From: an uncultured Pseudomonadota bacterium
Lineage (GTDB): Bacteria > Myxococcota_A > Bradymonadia > Bradymonadales > GCA-2716585
Reading direction: 5' to 3'
Assembly: GCA_937123825.1 (NCBI GenBank)
Contig: CAKZKQ010000744.1
Location: 1 to 64,000, forward strand
Length of the DNA: 64,000 nt
The position numbers and the translations under genes were made by a program. The notes under the pieces are model-generated. The model searched no databases. It was not told the DNA's origin and saw only the letters and a program-made list of their open reading frames with translations. Of this stretch, positions 8,738 to 16,958 are shown piece after piece; the first letter of the stretch is position 1; the number at the start of each line of letters is the position of its first letter.

Positions 8738-10306
8738 TCACAAGAGTGGGTAGATGCTGTGGATCTCGTTGTTGCGCACCCACCCCTCGTACATGACGCC
8801 TTTGATGTTGGCTGTAAATTTACCAGCACCATTGCTGTTCAAAGTGCAATTCTTGATCCCTTGAGCCGCAGCATCTTCAAAGATCTTGGACCACTTGTTC
8901 CAGTCACCAGCAAGGCCTGAGATCGTGGTCTTTTCGACCATCCTGCTCACCGGCTCATCAGTGAGCCCTGTGCCCTTCGGGCTCTTTTTGTAAAGCTTGT
9001 ACTTGTACTTATACATGCCCTGGCCCATGGGCTGGCGGCTGATGATCTTGACCTTCTCCACATCGGCCGGAGCGATGTGCCGTTTGTAGAACATGGCCTC
9101 ATCATGACAGCCATCAACCTGCTTCTTACTTCTGACCACGCCCTTGCCATCGATCAAGTGCTTCTTGGTGGCCTCCGTCACCCCCTTGAAGTTCTTGAAG
9201 AACGACGGCCCGTACTTGTTCATGGCCTTGCCGCCGTATTTGTCGGCGACTTTTTGCATCTCCTTGGCGCCCAGCTCCTTGACGAATTGTTCGAGCTTCA
9301 AGATCGGCACGTCCTCGACCAGATCACAGAAACGCCGGTAACCAATGGCGTTGACCACACGCACTGTGCCTCTGAGACCACCAACGAGCTTGGTAAACAT
9401 CTCGGCGATCTTGGCGGGGGCCTGGGCGCTGGCCTTGGCCAGCGTGTTTTTGAACCTCACCAGCTTGTCGCGCACCGACTCCAGGCGAGATTTGACCCCA
9501 AAGAGCCACTCGGTGGTGCTGTTGACGAGGTAGCTGTTGCTCAGCAGGCCCTTGATCTGGCCGATGGTGTCCGACACCCAACCACGCGCCTGTGAAAAGA
9601 GCTTGGTGGCCTCGCCTTTGACAAAAGCAAGGTGACTGTCGGCGTTTTTGAGGAACTTGCCGATCGTGTCGACCACACCGCCGCCCATCCGAGCCAGCAT
9701 CGACCCAATGCCACCGCTGTTCTTGAGCGACTTCCAGATCAGCTTGCCAATGCCCTTGACCGCCGAACCCACCGTGGGGACCAGACCGATCAACGTCAGC
9801 ACCAACCCCACCCAGGGCTCGACCTCGGTGTAGCGCCCCTGCCAGACCAGCTTGTAGAGCGCCGCGACCAAATCCTGCACGTCGGCAATCTGGTCCACGA
9901 CGGGGATCATGGTCAACAACGCGCGGATGATGGTCTGGACAATGTCCATCTCCTCGTTGAAGTCCCCGGCGATGATCCCCCAGAGCCAATCCCCAATGGC
10001 TTTGATGGCCTCGACAATGTCCCACTCTTCATCCGATAGGCCTTCAAGCGAGAGCGGACCGGCCGTCACGCCCTTGGCGGCGCTGGTCGTCTCGTTGGAC
10101 GCCTGACCTGTCTCGGTCCCCGGACCGCCGGTGGTCGCGGGCGACTTGCGCGCGGCCAATGGGGCCGCTGGGCTGAGCATGGCCTTCTGGGAAGCCCTCG
10201 AACGTGCTCCTGCCTGCGCTTTGAAGGTGTCCAACGCCTTGGCGCCGGTCAACTTGCCCGAAACCGCCTTTTTTGTGTCTAACGCTGCTGCGCCTTGCTC
10301 CAACAT
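8738..10306 (-). CDS. Polymorphic toxin with C-terminal EndoU-like RNase domain
   Basis: A 522-residue protein without a signal peptide. Residues 1-85 are low-complexity Ala/Ser/Thr. Residues about 103-205 form a helical pre-toxin region (MIPVVDQIADVQDLVAALYK, LVLTLIGLVPTVGSAVKG) of a kind common in eCIS-linked toxins. A Lys-rich helical part follows. Residues about 398-522 resemble bacterial EndoU (BECR-fold RNase): DGCHDEAMF with a candidate catalytic His near 401, a basic VKIISRQPMG..YKYKYKLY segment, TTISGLAGDWNKW, and a terminal EGWVRNNEIHSIYP like the family's closing strand pair. Such toxins cleave RNA in target cells. The upstream AAA+ ATPase and downstream acidic protein fit a delivery cassette. 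A GGGAGTG site precedes the ATG. Confidence 0.72.
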   Translation of the reverse strand: MLEQGAAALDTKKAVSGKLTGAKALDTFKAQAGARSRASQKAMLSPAAPLAARKSPATTGGPGTETGQASNETTSAAKGVTAGPLSLEGLSDEEWDIVEAIKAIGDWLWGIIAGDFNEEMDIVQTIIRALLTMIPVVDQIADVQDLVAALYKLVWQGRYTEVEPWVGLVLTLIGLVPTVGSAVKGIGKLIWKSLKNSGGIGSMLARMGGGVVDTIGKFLKNADSHLAFVKGEATKLFSQARGWVSDTIGQIKGLLSNSYLVNSTTEWLFGVKSRLESVRDKLVRFKNTLAKASAQAPAKIAEMFTKLVGGLRGTVRVVNAIGYRRFCDLVEDVPILKLEQFVKELGAKEMQKVADKYGGKAMNKYGPSFFKNFKGVTEATKKHLIDGKGVVRSKKQVDGCHDEAMFYKRHIAPADVEKVKIISRQPMGQGMYKYKYKLYKKSPKGTGLTDEPVSRMVEKTTISGLAGDWNKWSKIFEDAAAQGIKNCTLNSNGAGKFTANIKGVMYEGWVRNNEIHSIYPLL

Positions 10307-10374
10307 ACACGCACACTCCCTGCGCTCTGCGTCATGTCATCTGTGCCCGCTGCCACCAAAACCGTCCCAATGCC

Positions 10375-12438
10375 CTAAAAAGAGTCTTCCCTCGTCAAAC
10401 GCCCCGCCGCCCGCGTCTGCACCACCGCCGCGTCCCTCAAGGCGTCCTCGCCAAGCGGCTCGTCACGGGCACAACACGCATACGCCGCGCGCACCAACGC
10501 GTTCTTGATCTGACCCCCGGTCAGTTCAAAGTCCTCGCCGAGGAGCCCAAAATCAATGTCGGACTCTCGGGGGGCGTCGGCGGGCATCAAGCGCTGCCAG
10601 ATCTGGGCGCGCTGCTCGGCGTCGGGCGTGGGAAAATGAAGCCTGAAGAGGATCCGACGCGCAAAGGCCGGATCCATGTTCGAATCGAGGTTGGTCGTCA
10701 GGATGATGATCCCCTCATAACGCTCGATCTCCTGCAAGAGCATGTTGGTCTCCATGTTCCTGAAGTGATCCTGGGAGCGCTCGACCTTGACGCGCTTGGT
10801 AAAGAGCGCGTCGGCCTCGTCAAAGAGCAAAAGCGAGTTCTGCGCCCTGGCCTGATTGAAGACCGCGCGCAGGTTCTTCTCCGTCTCCCCAACCCACTTG
10901 GAGACGATCTTTGGGATCGAGACGATGTGAAGCTGACGGTCCAACTCGGCGGCGATGATCTCGGCGCAGAGTGTCTTGCCCGTCCCTGGCTCACCCACAA
11001 AGAGCGCCACCAACCCCTTGCCCGTCGCCAGACGGCGCCCAAAACCCCAGCGCGCCATCACCACGTGGCGCACTCTGCATGCAGAGAGGAAATCCTCCAC
11101 CGCGGCCATCGACTTGTCGGGCAAAACCAGGTCCTTCAACCTCAAGTTGACGTTGCTGGCCTCGGTGTACTCCCCAATGTTGGAGCGCAGCTGCCCCTGA
11201 GCACCCGCCTGGAGCAAGGTCTGATCGACCTCCCCCCCGGCCGCCGCGCGCACTGACCACTCAATGGCGTCCTGAATCTGCCCGCCGCTCAAGCGGTAAT
11301 TCGACGCCAGCAAAGACATGTCGATGTCCTCACTCAGCGCCACGTCGTAGGGCATCAGCGTCTCCCACAACTGCAAGCGCTCATCCAACCCCGGACGCTC
11401 CAAACGAAACACAAAGTGGGGCCTGGCGCTCAAAACCCGCTCCAGAGCCTTGTCGTCGCTCGTCTCCAGGAGCACCATCCCCTGGTGGGCCTCGATCAAA
11501 CCGCCCAGGCGCGCCACCGTGACGGGATCGCGCTCGGCGCGCGCCTCAACCCCGGTCAAATGCAGGGCCGCGCCCCCAATTCGGGCGTTGGCAAAGAGCA
11601 ACGGCAAGAGCCGCGCCACGCGGGTGTCTGGCAGCAGCGCAACGTTCACGCTCAACAGACGCTGGCCCGTGGCCTGGGCAAGGGCCTGGGCCAACATGGT
11701 CTTGCCACAGCGCGGCGCCCCACAGAGCAACGCCACCCAACGCGCCGCGCTCCCCATACGCACCAGACGCACAAAACCATCCACATCGGCGCGCACCTGC
11801 TCGGGGAGCACCATCTGGTAGGGCTTGACCTGGGGCTCGGTCAGCGACGCACAACTGCTGAGCGCCTCATCAAGCACGCGCCGGCCCACCGCCCCCGCCG
11901 CCACGTGGTGCGGCACGTAGACCGCCCGGCCCATCAACGACGCCGCCGAACCTTCCGCTGCGGGCGCCATCGCCACCAACCCCGAGCGCAAGAGCGCCCC
12001 GGTCGGCTCAAAGACCTCCATCAACTCGCCCTGCCCCAACTCGGGCTGCAGCAGCTCCACCAGGAGCCCCACCTCCACGTCGTCTTTGAGCATGTTGCCC
12101 TGGGCAAAGAGCAGCGCCGAGCGCGCTTGCTGGCTCAGGTGCATCGCCAGACACACCAGCAACACCGACTCTTCAAACCACGACAGCCCATGCTGGAGGA
12201 CCCACTGGTGCACCCAGAGCGCCTCACCGCGCTCCACAAGCTCCTGGCGGCTCTGGCACAGCGAAGCATGCAAGGCGCGCAGGTGGCCATTGAGCTCACC
12301 GAGCGCCTGGACGTCGTCGGGATCCTCGCGCGCCGATGCCAACAAACGCGCACGGCGCTCCACCCAACCAAACTCCCAGTCGAGATACTGGGCGTTGGTC
12401 GCAAAACCACCCGACGTTTTGTGTAAGGCTGTGCTCAT
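10375..12438 (-). CDS. Tandem AAA+ ATPase of the eCIS-associated type
   Basis: About 687 residues. Residues 1-170 are a helical N-terminal region. A first, degenerate AAA module follows, with Walker A GAPRCGKT near residue 240 and no clear Walker B. A second, complete AAA module sits near 470-620: GEPGTGKTLCAEII (Walker A), KIVSKWVGETEKNLR, LLLFDEADALF (Walker B), ILTTNLDSNMDPAF (sensor 1) and FARRILFRLHF (arginine-finger region). This layout matches the ATPase found in extracellular contractile injection system loci (Afp15/PVC15 type), thought to assist assembly or effector loading. It lies 68 bp upstream of the EndoU-like toxin. The ATG opening MSTALHKT was preferred; an in-frame ATG at 12459 gives seven more residues. 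Confidence 0.85.
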   Translation of the reverse strand: MSTALHKTSGGFATNAQYLDWEFGWVERRARLLASAREDPDDVQALGELNGHLRALHASLCQSRQELVERGEALWVHQWVLQHGLSWFEESVLLVCLAMHLSQQARSALLFAQGNMLKDDVEVGLLVELLQPELGQGELMEVFEPTGALLRSGLVAMAPAAEGSAASLMGRAVYVPHHVAAGAVGRRVLDEALSSCASLTEPQVKPYQMVLPEQVRADVDGFVRLVRMGSAARWVALLCGAPRCGKTMLAQALAQATGQRLLSVNVALLPDTRVARLLPLLFANARIGGAALHLTGVEARAERDPVTVARLGGLIEAHQGMVLLETSDDKALERVLSARPHFVFRLERPGLDERLQLWETLMPYDVALSEDIDMSLLASNYRLSGGQIQDAIEWSVRAAAGGEVDQTLLQAGAQGQLRSNIGEYTEASNVNLRLKDLVLPDKSMAAVEDFLSACRVRHVVMARWGFGRRLATGKGLVALFVGEPGTGKTLCAEIIAAELDRQLHIVSIPKIVSKWVGETEKNLRAVFNQARAQNSLLLFDEADALFTKRVKVERSQDHFRNMETNMLLQEIERYEGIIILTTNLDSNMDPAFARRILFRLHFPTPDAEQRAQIWQRLMPADAPRESDIDFGLLGEDFELTGGQIKNALVRAAYACCARDEPLGEDALRDAAVVQTRAAGRLTREDSF

Positions 12439-12559
12439 GGGAGTTCCACAATACGACATCAACGTTATCTAATGCCAGCACTGGAACCATACACATAAAA
12501 AGCCATAAAAGCGAACTGCAATCACCAAATTCCGACCAAAAGGTAGCTTTAGGCACACT

Positions 12560-13564
12560 TCAAAGCAAGTCAAAAATGTGAACGGACTGCTCTTTGGTCC
12601 GACAGCGCGCAGGCTGATCGCGCTTGGCACGGTCCGAGACCACCACCACGCGCTGCGGGCTCAGCCACGAGACCCCCTCAACGTTGCAGTAGATCATCCG
12701 GCCCTGAGCGTCGGTGGGAAAACGGTGAACCTCCCCCGGCCCCTCAAAACGCCACGCGTCGGCGTCGAGCTTGCCCACCCACATCGCGCTGTCCTCCTGG
12801 GAGACCACCGCCACCCGGCCCTCAGCGTCGACGGCGATGTCTGAAAAATCGGCAAAGCGGGCCTCTTTGGGCAAATCCAAGCGCCGCTCTACCGCCCAGT
12901 CCCCCGCCTGGGTCCGCTTGAGGACCAACAAGAGCCCCGGCTGCCCCGCCTTGCCCTTCTTCTGCCCGCCCGGCGCCTCGCAAAGCGCCACCAGCACCTC
13001 GCCTTGCCCCTCGATGTTCACCACCGCCAGCCCTTCGACCCCTTTGTTTTCGCCCTTGAAGTCAAAGTCGATCTCCCCCTGCTCCAACAACTCAAACTCG
13101 GGGGTGAAGGCGTGGATGATGGCTCGGTGCTTCTTTTTTTTGCGTTTGACGGCCTCGATGACCGCGTAAAAGCGGCCTGCCTTTGGCGCCCAGGCCAGCG
13201 CCTCGTAACCCTGGCCCTGACCGCGCTTGGACTGCCAGACCCCCGGCGCGTTGACCTCCAGGTCCTGCGTCAGCCGCGCGACATGCCCCACGTTGTCCAG
13301 GACCACATAAAAATGGCCATCGACGGCGGCCACACCACTGGCCTCCAGACGGCCCTCATCGTCCTTGCGCGATAGAAGCGCCGCGATCGGCCGCTCTTGC
13401 ACCAACCTCAACACCGATGACCCCCTCTTGGCCTGCTCAACAGACGCCCCTGACGACGACGACGGCGTCTGGCAGCCACAGCCCCCCAGACACCACAGCG
13501 CCAGCACCGCGCCAACCCACTTTGGAAACACCTTCAACACCGCAACCCCACACAAAGACCCCAT
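12560..13564 (-). CDS. Beta-propeller-like lipoprotein, SdiA-regulated/esterase-phytase-like
   Basis: About 334 residues with a lipoprotein signal (WVGAVLALWCLGGCGCQ; the lipidated Cys follows LGG). The mature part repeats blade-like segments with aspartate-rich turns (SGVAAVDGHFYVVLDNVGHV, YEALAWAPKAGRFYAVIEA, VEGLAVVNIEG, FSDIAVDAEGRVAVVSQEDS, VEGVSWLSPQRVVVVSD). The pattern resembles SdiA-regulated or esterase-like phytase beta-propellers, but no catalytic residues can be assigned. The ATG giving MGSLCGV was chosen for a compact signal peptide; the frame is open 96 bp further upstream. Its stop is about 120 bp upstream of the AAA+ ATPase start on the same strand, so co-transcription is possible but a functional link is not evident. 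Confidence 0.75.
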   Translation of the reverse strand: MGSLCGVAVLKVFPKWVGAVLALWCLGGCGCQTPSSSSGASVEQAKRGSSVLRLVQERPIAALLSRKDDEGRLEASGVAAVDGHFYVVLDNVGHVARLTQDLEVNAPGVWQSKRGQGQGYEALAWAPKAGRFYAVIEAVKRKKKKHRAIIHAFTPEFELLEQGEIDFDFKGENKGVEGLAVVNIEGQGEVLVALCEAPGGQKKGKAGQPGLLLVLKRTQAGDWAVERRLDLPKEARFADFSDIAVDAEGRVAVVSQEDSAMWVGKLDADAWRFEGPGEVHRFPTDAQGRMIYCNVEGVSWLSPQRVVVVSDRAKRDQPARCRTKEQSVHIFDLL

Positions 13565-13893
13565 GGCATCTTCTGGCCTGCGTTTTGCTTTGATTTGCAT
13601 CTGGACACCCTGGGGCAGAGGTTGCCGCCGGGCGTCAGTTGGGTCAAGATCGACCCTCACCAGGCCAACACCAGCGGCCCATCGACAACAAGGTCAGGCT
13701 CATCTTCAGACAGGCTACAACGCGGAAGCTCAGACTTCCACACCGTGCTGACGGCAACAACCAGCGCAAGCCCCAAAAGATAAGCCAGACCCCGGACACC
13801 ACCGATGGACCGCCTCAGTCAGAGGTTGTTGTGAGCGCCACCGACACACCCCGCACGCCCCCCCAGGGTCAAAATCCTGCCAACGGGCTGCCT
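13565..13893. other. Divergent intergenic region
   Basis: About 330 bp between two divergent lipoprotein genes. The frame of the plus-strand gene stays open across most of it, so the gene may begin at GTG 13831, which has AGAGG 5 bp upstream, rather than GTG 13894. No other gene, repeat or RNA is recognised. Confidence 0.35.
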
Positions 13894-16770
13894 GTGCGCC
13901 TCAAATTTTTGAGCCTCATGGCCCTGATCCTGACACTGGCGTCAGTGACCACGGCGTGCGGCGACCCTGCGCCCAAAAACAACACCCCTGACGCCGGTCC
14001 CGGCCCCGACGTGATCGAGCAAGACGGCTTCAATGACCACACCGTCGGGGCGCTCGAATCCAAGGACGACTTCCTGGCCATCTCCAAAGAGAGCACCTCA
14101 CTGGGCGTCGCCAAGTTCATCGTCACCGGCTTCCAAGACCCCTCGCTGCGCGAACTGCGCTTCATGGACAGCAACTTCTACACGCTCCACGACGAGTGGC
14201 ACTGGTTTCGGCTCCTCAACGGAGAGACCATCCCCGGGGTGGACATCAACCCCGTCTTTGGCTTTGAGTTTGAGACCATCGCCGAGGTCTACCAGTGGGC
14301 GCTGAGCCTGGGCGACAGCGCCCTGCCCCTGGATCTGCGCTGGACGCGCAACCGGGAGCGGCTCTACTCCCAGGCCTTCTACGACCTTGTCCTGGGAGAC
14401 GATCGCTTCCTGGGCGCCGGCGCCCTGCTCCTGATCCCCGCTCGCCAGGAGCCCGAACCCACCCCCGAGCGCTGGGCCTTTGAGTTGGAGTTCTCCGACG
14501 AGGTCACCCACCCTGAGCTGGTCCTCTACTTTGAAGAACTCGAAGCCAGCCTCCCTGCCGAGATCGGCCAGCAGGTCCTGTGGGTCATCCGCTCCCCGGC
14601 CCAGGAAGCCCTGGCGGTCACCATGGAAACCCAGCGGCTGCCCTACCACGATCGGATCCTGCGCTACAGCGAGCTGGCCACCCCCGGAGAGGTCGAGGTC
14701 TACAACGAGGGCATCACCGCAGGCAGAGTCTTTGTGGCCCGCACCGGCGGCGACAAGGCCCTGACCGACTCGCGCGCCCACCACCTGCTGATGACCGACG
14801 TCGTGCCCGACTACCTGCCCCAGGGCAACGCGCTGGTGACCTCGGTCCCCCAGACGCCGCTGGCCCACGTCAACGTGCTGGCCCGCAACCGGGGCATCCC
14901 CAACGCCTACGTCGGCGGCCTGATGGACGACGCCGCCATCCGGCAACTTGAGCGCGTCTCATCCTACGCCGTCATCCGCACCAAGCTGCCCGACACCTTC
15001 CAGATCGAGCCCATCACCAGCGAACAATACCGCACCTGGGATCGCCTGCGCGCGCGTCCTCCCGCCGCTGTCCCCCAGGTCGACATCGAGACGCTGCCCC
15101 ACATCCAGAATCTGGCCGAACTGGACATCGCCGACGAGGCCGTGCTGCGGCTGACCATCGGCGGCAAGGCCGCGGGCTTTCTGGCCCTGGCCGCCCCCGG
15201 CACCGTCACCATGCCCGACAAACCCCTGGCGCTGACCATCCGACCCTACGTCGAACACATCGCCCCCATTCGCCCCATCATCGAGGCCATGCTCAGTCAC
15301 AGCGACTTCAGCAACGACTCGCGGGTGCGTTTCATGGTCCTTGAAGGCCTCGAAGACTACGACGGCCAATACCCCAGCGACAAAGACCAGAGCTACCGCG
15401 ACCAATTTGTCGCCGCGCTGACCCCAGACAGCGCCCTGGACACCATCCTCAAAGCGGGCGGCCTCAAGGCCCTGATCCGGGCCCAGGACATGAACCCAGA
15501 CACGCTCGGCGCCATCCGCGCCGTCATCGACCCCCACTACAGCCACTACAGCCTCCAGCAGGGGCTGCGCTTTCGCTCCTCGTCCACCGCCGAGGACATC
15601 GAAGGCTTCAACGGGGCCGGACTCTACGACTCCAACACGGGTTTCATCAGCCCCTCGCGTCAGAGCGACCCCAAAGACCACAAAAAGTCCCTGGAGTGGG
15701 CCATCAAGAAAACCTGGGCGTCCTACTGGGGCTTTGAGGCCTTTGAAGAACGCAAGCTGGAGAAAATCGACCACCTCAGCGGCAACATGGCCGTGCTCAT
15801 CCACGCCCGCTTTGACGACCCCATGGAGGCCTCCAACGGCGTCTTCACCCTCACCCTCATGCCCCCCGGCAGCCCCGACCGCGCCGTCATGGAGCTCAAC
15901 GCCCAGCACCTCGACGAGAGCGTCACCAACCCCGAGCCCGGCAGCGGCGCCCTGCCCGAAGTCGACCGCGTTCGTCTCTCCGCAGACAGCGACCAACCCA
16001 TCATCGAGCGCGTCAGCGCCTCCAACCGTGTCCAGGACGGCCAACACGTTCTGACCGACGCCGACCTGCTCCAGATCTTCTCACAGGCGCTCGACGTCAC
16101 CACCGCCTGGCAAACCCGCGCCAACGCGCCGCTGCCAGCCAATCAACAAGACCGCGTCCTGACGCTCGACTTTGAATTTCGACAGATGCAAGAGGGCTGG
16201 CCAGCCCTGGGCGACTCGGACGAGCCCTTCCCCAAACGGATCGTCATCAAACAGGCCCGCAGCCTGGAGCGCGGCCTGCGCCAGATCCCCACCAACCTGC
16301 TCGAAGCCCCCATCGCCCGCGACGTCCTGCGCCGCGCCAGCCGCGTCGAAGCACGCGCCTGCGAAAGCCAGGACCTGCTGCTGACCGTACTGGAGGTCTT
16401 CACCGACCCGATCATCACCCCCGATCTGGGGCACGACGTGCGGCCCTTCACCGCCTCCATCCAGATCGACGTCCTGGCCGACATCGAAGCGCTGGGGCTC
16501 AGCGCCGGAGACCGCATCCTGGTCGATCACACCGGCCTACTGCGCGCCGAACACCCCGACATGGTCGATGAATCCACCTGGAGCCTCGACGCTGCCCCCG
16601 ATCCCGCCCTGACCCAGGCCTTCACCCAGCTCAAGGTCCAGGCCGACGGCGCCTGGCAGCTTGAAAACGCGCAGAGCACCCACCAGGGCACCTTCGACGC
16701 CTGCGACATCCAACTCCTGCACGCCTCACCCGAGGACTACCTGCGCAGCTTCCTCCCCCCACTGCCCTGA
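13894..16770 (+). CDS. PEP/pyruvate-binding (PPDK-like) lipoprotein
   Basis: About 958 residues. A lipoprotein signal (LKFLSLMALILTLASVTTAC) is followed by a Pro/Asp linker. The domain order is permuted relative to pyruvate phosphate dikinase. A phosphohistidine-type swivelling motif QTPLAHVNVLARNRGIP comes first, with the His near residue 324. A PPDK_N-type ATP-grasp region follows, with LRFRSSSTAEDIEGFNGAG near 559-580 and the closing VIKQARSL near 784. Cytosolic relatives transfer phosphate between ATP, a His and pyruvate or another acceptor; in an envelope lipoprotein ATP should be absent, so the true role is unclear. The GTG at 13894 gives an ideal lipoprotein signal; GTG 13831 is the alternative. 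Followed by a metalloprotease gene after 188 bp. Confidence 0.82.
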   Translation: MRLKFLSLMALILTLASVTTACGDPAPKNNTPDAGPGPDVIEQDGFNDHTVGALESKDDFLAISKESTSLGVAKFIVTGFQDPSLRELRFMDSNFYTLHDEWHWFRLLNGETIPGVDINPVFGFEFETIAEVYQWALSLGDSALPLDLRWTRNRERLYSQAFYDLVLGDDRFLGAGALLLIPARQEPEPTPERWAFELEFSDEVTHPELVLYFEELEASLPAEIGQQVLWVIRSPAQEALAVTMETQRLPYHDRILRYSELATPGEVEVYNEGITAGRVFVARTGGDKALTDSRAHHLLMTDVVPDYLPQGNALVTSVPQTPLAHVNVLARNRGIPNAYVGGLMDDAAIRQLERVSSYAVIRTKLPDTFQIEPITSEQYRTWDRLRARPPAAVPQVDIETLPHIQNLAELDIADEAVLRLTIGGKAAGFLALAAPGTVTMPDKPLALTIRPYVEHIAPIRPIIEAMLSHSDFSNDSRVRFMVLEGLEDYDGQYPSDKDQSYRDQFVAALTPDSALDTILKAGGLKALIRAQDMNPDTLGAIRAVIDPHYSHYSLQQGLRFRSSSTAEDIEGFNGAGLYDSNTGFISPSRQSDPKDHKKSLEWAIKKTWASYWGFEAFEERKLEKIDHLSGNMAVLIHARFDDPMEASNGVFTLTLMPPGSPDRAVMELNAQHLDESVTNPEPGSGALPEVDRVRLSADSDQPIIERVSASNRVQDGQHVLTDADLLQIFSQALDVTTAWQTRANAPLPANQQDRVLTLDFEFRQMQEGWPALGDSDEPFPKRIVIKQARSLERGLRQIPTNLLEAPIARDVLRRASRVEARACESQDLLLTVLEVFTDPIITPDLGHDVRPFTASIQIDVLADIEALGLSAGDRILVDHTGLLRAEHPDMVDESTWSLDAAPDPALTQAFTQLKVQADGAWQLENAQSTHQGTFDACDIQLLHASPEDYLRSFLPPLP

Positions 16771-16958
16771 CCAGACGAGCATCGCCCCACACGGACCTGA
16801 TCGGTGCAATGAAGATACAAGTGAGGGGATAAATCCACCCACGGTAAAAACATACGATTTTCAAAAATAAGGATGGATAAACCATTCAGTCATGGCTATC
16901 ATTTGAGCAGACAGCATCAGGTTCGCTTATCTCTTTCATCAAAGCCAAGGCTCGGACA

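Noticed and set aside
12463..12556. Small minus-strand frame upstream of the AAA+ ATPase with a hydrophobic stretch
   Set aside because: The frame runs out of phase into the ATPase gene and has no ribosome site; a chance frame in the promoter region.
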